Below are positions 1 through 4,159 of a stretch of 5,058 nt of DNA, piece after piece. Below the pieces are notes generated by a model that was given only the letters and a program-made list of their open reading frames with translations, was not told where the DNA came from and searched no databases. The stretch's first letter is position 1; each line of letters starts with the position of its first letter. Made by a program: the position numbers and the translations under genes. Source of the stretch: DASYYE01 sp035946955 (lineage in GTDB: Bacteria; Actinomycetota; Actinomycetes; Streptosporangiales; Streptosporangiaceae); the NCBI GenBank assembly GCA_035946955.1, contig DASYYE010000348.1, positions 1 to 5,058 of the forward strand. Direction: 5' to 3'.

Positions 1-229
1 GCGGCCATGACCAAATCACGCTCTGTGACCGGCACTGGTCCGCGCTTAGCGCACAAGTAGCCGCCGTTCTGATCGTCGGCGGCTGCCGGGGAGGCGGGAG
101 GGCGATACGCCCGGATCGGGAATTCTGTAGCGGGTTGTTAGGGTGGGGCGCGAAGTCGGCCGAGCGCCGGATGGTCGCGTCGCCGCTGCGCGGCCCTGCC
201 AGGCGGCCCGTTCATGACGCGGTGGTTGC
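1..229. other. Left-edge stretch with no assignable gene
   Basis: I see no convincing gene here. Two short open stretches touch the edge. On the plus strand, a frame from base 1 ends at TAG 58-60, giving the C-terminus TKSRSVTGTGPRLAHK; its codons (TTA, TCA, AAA) are not typical of a high-GC actinomycete. On the minus strand, a frame open from the TAA at 138-140 to the edge would encode a segment containing RGPVPVTERDLVMAA, with better third-position GC but no clear start codon or ribosome binding site. Either could be the end of a gene lying outside the window; neither matches a family I recognise. Confidence 0.3.
57..86. terminator. Hairpin, possible factor-independent terminator
   Basis: The sequence shows an 8-bp perfect inverted repeat, AGCCGCCG (59-66) with CGGCGGCT (77-84), around a 10-nt loop. 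One G-T wobble and one more pair extend it to 57-86. There is no T tract, as is common for actinobacterial terminators. It begins directly at the TAG at 58-60, which fits transcription arriving from the left on the plus strand. If the minus-strand open frame across this point is a gene instead, the hairpin is only a by-product of coding sequence. Confidence 0.3.
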
Positions 230-946
230 TCAGACGCACACGGTGCGCATGCCGGCGGGGTCGTAGCGGTCTCCGGCCGGTGCGGGGATCGTGTCGTGGA
301 TGCGCGTGAGTTCTTCGGGGCTGAAGGGGACGTCGGCTGCGGCCAGGTTCTGCTCCAGGTATTGCACCTGTTTGGTGCCGACGATGGGCACGATGTCGTG
401 GCCCTGGTGCAGCACCCAAGCGATTGCGAGCTGGGGTGACGCCTTTGCCGACCGCGAGTTCTTCGATCCGGTCAACTAGCTGCAGGTTGTGGGCGAGGTT
501 CTGCCCGGCAAATCGTGGCTGGCTGCGGCGGAAGTCGCCGTCGGCCAAGTGCTGCGGATCACGGTAGGCGCCGGTGAGGAATCCGTGCCCGAGCGGGGCG
601 TAGGCGACCAGCCCCGATGCCAAGCTGGCGCAGCAGCGGCAAGATGTCAGCCTCGATGTCGCGGGTCCACAGGGAGTACTCGGTTTGCACGGCGGTGATG
701 GGGTGGACGGCGTGCGCCCGGCGGATCGTGTCCATGCCGGGCTCGGACAGGCCGATGTAGCGGACCTTGCCTTCCTTGACCAGTTCGGCCATTGCGCCGA
801 CGGTCTCCTCAATCGGCGTCGAGGGGTCGACGCGGTGTGGGTAATACAGGTCGATGTGCTCCACGCCCAAGCGCTTGAGCGAGGCGTCGCAGGATCGGCG
901 ATGGGCGGGTGGTCTGCGCCGATGAATTCGGGTCGTTGAACTTCCA
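230..946 (-). pseudogene. Aldo/keto reductase, N-terminally truncated and frameshifted
   Basis: Remnant of an NADPH-dependent aldo/keto reductase of the large (TIM-barrel) superfamily, which reduces aldehydes and ketones in the cytoplasm. Recognisable blocks, in protein order: WKFNDPN and TRPS (946 to about 903); CDASLKRLGVEHIDLYYPHRVDP and AELVKEGKVRYIGLSEP (about 900-615); GLVAYAPLGHGFLTGAYRDP and LQLVDRIEELAVGKGVTP (about 612-435); then LAIAWVLHQGHDIVPIVGTK and the C-terminus MRTVCV, ending at TGA 232-230. These blocks lie in different frames, with breaks near 898-910, in a G4 run at 612-615 (one extra base), and near 430-437 (a loss of 2 or 5 bases). The catalytic His of YYPHRVDP is present. 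The first 85-95 residues, which carry the catalytic Asp, Tyr and Lys of the family, are absent: sequence above 946 is unrelated. About 239 of roughly 330 codons remain. It cannot make an active enzyme as written. Confidence 0.85.
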
Positions 947-1068
947 GCCCCGCCCGGACGCGCCTGGTACCCGGCCGGGCACCAGGCGCTTCGCCCCTCA
1001 ACGGCACCAACCACCGCATGCCATGTTCACTGATGACCGGGGTGTGAGGCTGTCGTCTGCGGTTCTGG
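947..1068. other. Gap between reductase remnant and lectin terminator
   Basis: Aldo/keto reductase similarity stops abruptly at about 946, and this stretch contains neither the missing N-terminal codons nor a ribosome binding site for them. It probably contains the deletion breakpoint that beheaded the reductase. I see no other gene or element in it. Confidence 0.4.
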
Positions 1069-1099
1069 GAACGGCGGCGGCGAGACCTCCCCGCCGTTC
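1069..1099 (-). terminator. Hairpin terminator downstream of the lectin gene
   Basis: A perfect 9-bp inverted repeat, GAACGGCGG (1069-1077) with CCGCCGTTC (1091-1099), encloses a 13-nt loop. It starts 22 nt beyond the lectin stop codon on the minus strand. No T tract follows it, which is usual for hairpin terminators in actinobacteria. A weaker 7-bp dyad (TCACCTG 1098-1104 with CAGGTGA 1123-1129) overlaps the stop codon and could form an alternative fold. Confidence 0.55.
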
Positions 1100-1121
1100 A
1101 CCTGGTGGTTGTCGTAGGTGG

Positions 1122-2138
1122 TCAGGTGATGATCCCGCCGAGGGTCTGCTCGGTGGACCAGCTGCCATTGGGGTTGCGCCAGATGGTCGAGACCCCGTTG
1201 TTCTGGCCGACGTAGAACAGCTGCAAGATGCCGGTGCCGGGCACCACCGCAGCGGACACGCCACTGTTGGGGTCCAGGTTCATGAACCCTTGGAGGTCTT
1301 GGTCGGGCGACCAGCCCCCGTCGGGGTTGCGCCAGCTTGAGTGCAGGATGCTTTCAAGGTCGGGGTAGAACAGCTGCAAGACGCTGGTGCCGGGCACCGC
1401 CGCGGGGGTGATGACGTCCTTCACCGCCGCGCCGAGGGTCTGCTCGGTGGACCAGCTGCCGTCGGGGTTGCGCCACACCGTCGTGATCCCGGGGCCCTGG
1501 CCGATGTAGAACAGCTGCAAGACGTCCGTGCCGGGCACCTGCGCGGCAGTGACATTGGGGCCGTTCACCACCCCGTTGAGGACTTGCTCGCCGGACCAGG
1601 TGCCGTCGGGGTTGCGCCACATCGTCCGCACCGTGTGGTTTCCCCGCCCGCCGTAGAACAGCTGCAAGACACCGGTGCCGGGCACCTGCGCGGCCGTGAC
1701 GCTGCGGCTGCCCACCGACCCGCCGAGGGCCTGCTCGCCAGACCAGCTCCCGTCGGGGTTACGCCACATCGTCCGCACCCCACCGTCGATCCCCGCGTAG
1801 AACAGCTGCAAGACACCAGTGCCGGGCACCACCACGGGGGTGACGCTGCTGGTGGCCACTTCCCCGCCGAGGGCCTGCACGCCGGACCAGCTCCCATCAG
1901 GGTTGCGCCACATCGACCGCACCCCGTTCTCGTCCGGGCCGCCGTAGAACAGCTGCAACACGCTGGTGCCGGGCACCACCGCAGCGGTGATGTCCCCGCC
2001 CGGCTCCCCACCGAGGCCCTGCTCAGCCGACCAGCTCCCATCAGGGTTGCGCCAGCGTGACCACACCGCGCCGTCCCCACCGCGGTAGAACAGCTGTAAG
2101 ACACCCGTGCCGGGCACTCCGGCAGCAGTGACGTTCAT
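1122..2138 (-). CDS. Seven-bladed beta-propeller lectin, PLL-like
   Basis: Predicted carbohydrate-binding protein of 338 residues made almost entirely of seven tandem repeats of 45-51 residues. Each repeat follows the pattern VTAAxVPGTxVLQLFYxG, a variable loop, then WRNPDGSWSxEQxLGG. Blades start at residues 1, 50, 99, 147, 196, 243 and 294. This matches the blade pattern of the Photorhabdus luminescens lectin (PLL) family, in which an aromatic-rich motif ending in a WS...LGG turn closes each blade and sugars bind between blades; PLL-type proteins prefer fucose and O-methylated sugars. The ligand here is unknown. The start is set at ATG 2138-2136, preceded by a perfect GGAGG (2149-2145) at 6-nt spacing, so blade 1 begins at once and no signal peptide is present. 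An in-frame ATG at 2303 would add 55 residues but lacks comparable support. Blade 6 is the most divergent (FYPDLES, WRNPDGGWSPDQ). The gene stands alone, followed by a hairpin. A tectonin-like propeller is the main alternative name. Confidence 0.85.
   Translation of the reverse strand: MNVTAAGVPGTGVLQLFYRGGDGAVWSRWRNPDGSWSAEQGLGGEPGGDITAAVVPGTSVLQLFYGGPDENGVRSMWRNPDGSWSGVQALGGEVATSSVTPVVVPGTGVLQLFYAGIDGGVRTMWRNPDGSWSGEQALGGSVGSRSVTAAQVPGTGVLQLFYGGRGNHTVRTMWRNPDGTWSGEQVLNGVVNGPNVTAAQVPGTDVLQLFYIGQGPGITTVWRNPDGSWSTEQTLGAAVKDVITPAAVPGTSVLQLFYPDLESILHSSWRNPDGGWSPDQDLQGFMNLDPNSGVSAAVVPGTGILQLFYVGQNNGVSTIWRNPNGSWSTEQTLGGIIT
1125..2138 (-). repeat. Seven tandem coding repeats (propeller blades)
   Basis: In transcription order the units are 2138-1992, 1991-1845, 1844-1701, 1700-1554, 1553-1413, 1412-1260 and 1259-1125, with a period of 141-153 bp. 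Conservation is visible at the DNA level: plus-strand GTAGAACAGCTGCAAGAC or a close variant recurs in nearly every unit, and so does GTCGGGGTTGCGCCA or a close variant. Differences concentrate in the segments for the blade-to-blade loops and the unit ends. The pattern suggests amplification from one blade with possible gene conversion between units. Confidence 0.85.
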
Positions 2139-2144
2139 CAGATA

Positions 2145-2149
2145 CCTCC
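2145..2149 (-). promoter_or_regulatory. Ribosome binding site deciding the lectin start
   Basis: On the minus strand GGAGG is followed by TATCTG and then ATG at 2138. This is a full anti-16S match at near-ideal spacing. It is the reason for preferring the 338-residue product over the 393-residue reading that starts at 2303. Confidence 0.75.
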
Positions 2150-2437
2150 AGCCCGTGCCGGGAGGCAGTGCCCCCGTGACACCGCGCAAACCCCCGCGCA
2201 CGCCTACATACACGCCACAGCCCCCGGTCTGGTTGCAGACAGATGCGCAACCCGGCGCGAGGCCGCATGCCACAAGGCCCAGCGCCGCGTGCCATCTCAC
2301 CACGATGACGCCACGCCGCTGCCACGATGAGGGTCGTTCCCGAAGACGCTGTAACCTGCCGCATTCTTCATCGGCCGTTACTTCGCGGCCGGGCCATAGG
2401 GCCAGCTGATCCGCGACCTCCAGATCCCCAGGGTTGC

Positions 2438-2461
2438 ACGAGGTGCCCTCGTACGTACGAG
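2438..2461. promoter_or_regulatory. Overlapping palindromes, candidate operator
   Basis: CTCGTACGTACGAG at 2448-2461 is a perfect 14-bp palindrome. It overlaps a second perfect dyad, ACGAGG (2438-2443) with CCTCGT (2447-2452), so the half-site ACGAG/CTCGT occurs three times in 24 bp. Such symmetry between divergent genes is typical of binding sites for dimeric repressors such as TetR- or GntR-type proteins. The cognate regulator is not in the window and the role is inferred. Confidence 0.35.
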
Positions 2462-2550
2462 CAGTCGGACATCCGGTTCTGCCGATGAGCGGGCACTTCG
2501 TTCTGCCCGTCCGTCGAGAAACCCGTTGCGAGTGGCTGGCCCCGGATGTC

Positions 2551-2571
2551 TGATTGATTGGCCTTCAATCA
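2551..2571. promoter_or_regulatory. 7-bp inverted repeat abutting the acetyltransferase RBS
   Basis: TGATTGA (2551-2557) and TCAATCA (2565-2571) form a perfect 7-bp inverted repeat around a 7-nt centre. It ends right at the GGGAGG ribosome binding site (2573-2578). It is more AT-rich than its surroundings. It could be an operator or an mRNA hairpin that affects access to the ribosome binding site; chance is also possible. Confidence 0.3.
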
Positions 2572-2582
2572 CGGGAGGGAAC

Positions 2583-3153
2583 ATGACGCGCATGGCGCTG
2601 CCCACCCCTACATTGCACACCGCTCGCCTTCGGCTGCGTCCCTTCGACGACGCGGATGCGAACGGCCTCTTCGCGCTGCACAGCAACGCCTACGTGCTGC
2701 GCTACTGGGACGCGCCGCCATGGAGCGAACGCGTGCGCGCCGAGCGGTTCATCGCGGCTTGCCGGCAGATGGCACCGGGGCGAGGCTGGCCGTGGACCGT
2801 GTCTGCGACGGGGCGTTCATGGGCTGGTGCAGCCTGAACCGGTGGAATCCGGACTACCGCAGCGCATCGCTGGGCTACTGCTTTGATGATGCAGCGTGGG
2901 GCCACGGCTACGCGACGGAGGCCGCGCGCGGTTTGCTGCGGTGGGCATTCGACACGCTGGACCTCAACCGTGTCCAGGCCGAGACCGATACGCGCAACGT
3001 GGCATCTGCCCGCGTGCTGGAGAAACTCGGGTTCGTGCGTGAAGGGACGTTGCGGGAAGACTGCGTCGTGAACGGCGAGGTCTCTGACTCGTGGGTTACG
3101 GCCTGATCAGGCGGGAATGGCGGCCATCGTCCGAGCCAGTTCCCGCCCGCTGA
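2583..3153 (+). pseudogene. GNAT acetyltransferase (RimJ/RimL type), frameshifted twice
   Basis: This would be a cytoplasmic acetyl-CoA-dependent N-acetyltransferase of the GNAT superfamily, closest in layout to RimJ/RimL-like proteins (Acetyltransf_3). The start ATG 2583 has GGGAGG (2573-2578) just upstream. The first segment covers about 64 residues, with TLHTARLRLRPFDDADANGL typical of the family N-terminus. Near 2771-2775 the frame moves by one base. The second segment, to about 3096, holds SLGYCFDDAAWGHGYATEAA, the acetyl-CoA pyrophosphate-binding G-x-G-x-A loop, and ASARVLEKLGFVREG, the conserved motif B region. At 3096/3097 one base appears lost: the present frame stops at TGA 3104-3106, whereas the next frame gives YGLIRREWRPSSEPVPAR and a stop at 3151-3153. 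The family normally ends DSWVYGLLRREW, so the lost frame is clearly the original. The reconstructed length of about 191 residues is normal. The substrate is unknown. Confidence 0.85.
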
Positions 3154-3240
3154 GTCCTCACTCTCTCGCGAGACGTCGCCCGGCATCCGGGTGCTTCGCT
3201 TCGCCGCGTCGAGAGGCGACACCGTGCACCATCATGTAGC

Positions 3241-3841
3241 CGCGCACAGCTCGACCTCGACGGCGACAGCACAGACCTCCTCAGGCTGGAGGCCATGTTC
3301 GTGCTGTCCATCACGCTCGGCATGCGCCCCGGCGAACTGCGCGCCCTCCGCTGGGACCATGTCGAACTCGACAAGGCAGTCATCCACGTCTGGCGCTCAG
3401 CCCGGCGAGGCGGCGACGTCAAGACACCGAAGTCCGCCGCTCCCTGATACTGTCCCAGCGAGCCACAGCAGCCCTCAGAGCACACAAGAAAGTGCCAGAC
3501 CGCCGAACGGCTCACCGCCGGCGAAGCCTGGCAGGACAACAACCTCGTGTTCTGCCACCCAGACGGCCGCCCCTACACCCGCGACGACCTCAACTGGCGC
3601 TTCGCCAAAAGTCACCCGCCGCGCAGGCCTCGGCCACTGGCACGCCCACGAGGCACGCCACACCGCCGTGTCGATCATGAGCAAGAACGGCGTCCCGATC
3701 CAAGACATCAGCGACACCATGGGCCACAAGTCCACCCACGTCACCGAGACCGTCTACCGCCACGTCATCGTCCCAGCCATCAGGGGCGGCGCGTCCATCA
3801 TGGACGACGTCTTCGGCGAGCCGGACAGCCACGCCGGTTAG
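3241..3841 (+). pseudogene. Tyrosine recombinase/integrase, truncated and frameshifted
   Basis: Catalytic half of a phage- or AICE-type site-specific integrase. All catalytic positions can be seen: Arg in ITLGMRPGELRALRW (codon 3325), Lys in DVKTPKS (3421), HEAR as the HxxR box (3647-3658), His in DTMGHKSTH (3725) and the nucleophile Tyr in ETVYRHV (3755). They are spread over three frames. The breaks are one base lost at about 3434 (TPKS then RRSLILSQRA), one gained or two lost at about 3487-3495 (before QTAERLTAGEAWQDNNLVF), and one extra A in the A4 run 3607-3610 (before VTRRAGLGHWHAHEARH). Similarity begins near AQLDLDGDSTDLLRLEAM at 3247. The N-terminal arm-binding and core-binding domains, about 200 residues, are absent: only 87 bp separate this point from the acetyltransferase remnant. 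A programmed frameshift is unlikely with three breaks. The gene lies 59 bp from a tRNA-derived attachment core, the usual place for such integrases. Confidence 0.88.
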
Positions 3842-3900
3842 TCTGAGACCGCTGTCACTTGGTTAGTCGCTTGATCTCGAACAGAGGCCCGAAAAACCAG

Positions 3901-3942
3901 TGGAGCTATGGGGATTCGAACCCCAGACCTCTTGCATGCCAT
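3901..3942 (-). other. Attachment-site core: 3' half of tRNA-Ala(GGC)
   Basis: Read on the minus strand, this is the exact 3' part of a tRNA. It has a 7-nt anticodon loop ATGGCAT (3942-3936, anticodon GGC), 3' anticodon stem GCAAG, a 5-nt variable loop AGGTC, T arm TGGGG/TTCGAAT/CCCCA (3925-3909), acceptor strand TAGCTCC and discriminator A (3901). CCA is not encoded. The 5' half (acceptor, D arm, 5' anticodon stem) is missing: sequence above 3942 reads TTTCGAAATCTCG instead. Identity running from anticodon loop to 3' end is the typical att core of tyrosine-recombinase elements that integrate into tRNA genes, and the integrase remnant is adjacent. It cannot give a functional tRNA. Confidence 0.85.
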
Positions 3943-4116
3943 CGAGATTTCGAACACGTTTGCACACCTCTCCCCCGGTCTGGCATAGGTTCGGCCGTCC
4001 GCTGTCGTCCACCAACGAAGGTCAGCGTGTGCGGTGGCTGTCGCTCAGTTAGACACTCAGCCGATATTTCCTACCAAAAAGGGACTACGTGACAAGAGTT
4101 ACGGGTGTTATGGTTC
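3943..4116. other. Gap between att core and chitosanase control region
   Basis: No gene is visible. The base composition becomes more AT-rich after about 4070 towards the chitosanase promoter. A copy of ATTTCGAACAC (3947-3957) lies just beyond the att core and resembles ATCTCGAACAG (3874-3884) on its other side. TATGGT at 4109-4114 could be a -10 element for the chitosanase, but the GTGACA at 4089-4094 is only 14 bases upstream, too close for a standard -35, so no promoter is assigned. Confidence 0.35.
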
Positions 4117-4135
4117 GTTAAGAAGCCTTACTAAC
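4117..4135. promoter_or_regulatory. Imperfect palindrome, candidate chitosanase operator
   Basis: GTTAAGAAGCCTTACTAAC is a 19-bp imperfect palindrome centred on 4126, with 7 of 9 pairs matching: outer GTTA/TAAC and inner AAG/CTT. It lies 24 bp upstream of the chosen chitosanase start, in an AT-rich stretch. In streptomycetes, chitosanase genes are repressed by the ROK-family protein CsnR, which binds a palindromic operator upstream of them. The position and symmetry fit such a site, but I cannot verify the consensus here, so the CsnR assignment is inference. Confidence 0.5.
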
Positions 4136-4143
4136 AATTTAAT

Positions 4144-4149
4144 GGGGGG
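4144..4149 (+). promoter_or_regulatory. Ribosome binding site of the chitosanase gene
   Basis: The G6 run is 10 nt from ATG 4160. An in-frame ATG at 4142-4144 overlaps this run and has no purine-rich site at a suitable distance, so 4160 is preferred. The signal peptide is also more typical from 4160. Confidence 0.5.
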
Positions 4150-4159
4150 CTCAACAGCC

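Larger units (their letters stand above)
2139..2582. other. Divergent intergenic region, lectin and acetyltransferase
   Basis: This 444-bp gap separates two divergently oriented genes, so promoters for both should lie here. I could not assign a convincing -35/-10 pair to either strand. A minus-strand open stretch runs through 2303-2139 in frame with the lectin but does not look like a mature coding region. Two dyads in the right half (2438-2461 and 2551-2571) are listed separately. No other gene is visible. Confidence 0.45.

Noticed and set aside
1341..2060. Long plus-strand open frame with repeated EQLQDAGAGHH-type units
   Set aside because: It is the antisense shadow of the lectin repeats; the minus-strand reading has the recognised propeller motifs, a ribosome binding site and a downstream hairpin.
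1125..2138. CRISPR-like array
   Set aside because: The repeats have a period of 141-153 bp, stay in one reading frame and encode conserved blades; there is no short repeat and unique spacer structure.
1122..2303. 393-residue lectin with signal peptide or LVAC lipobox
   Set aside because: The charged n-region and hydrophobic core are weak, and the perfect GGAGG at 2149-2145 supports the start at 2138.
2107..2409. Plus-strand 100-residue frame in the divergent gap
   Set aside because: Proline/arginine/threonine-rich composition, no ribosome binding site, and overlap with the lectin start.
3430..3610. Programmed ribosomal frameshifting in the integrase
   Set aside because: Three separate shifts in mixed directions and no N-terminal domain fit decay better than regulated recoding.
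3191..3841. 216-residue single-frame integrase
   Set aside because: Only the last 75 or so residues (from VTRRAGLGHWHAHEARH) are integrase; the earlier Ser/Thr/Pro-rich part is the wrong frame of the same gene.
3901..3942. Functional tRNA gene
   Set aside because: The 5' acceptor strand, D arm and 5' anticodon stem are absent in the adjacent sequence, so only an att remnant is supported.
3859..4092. 77-residue plus-strand frame containing YGDSNPRPLACH
   Set aside because: This peptide arises from reading the reverse complement of the tRNA 3' half; it has no ribosome binding site or family match.
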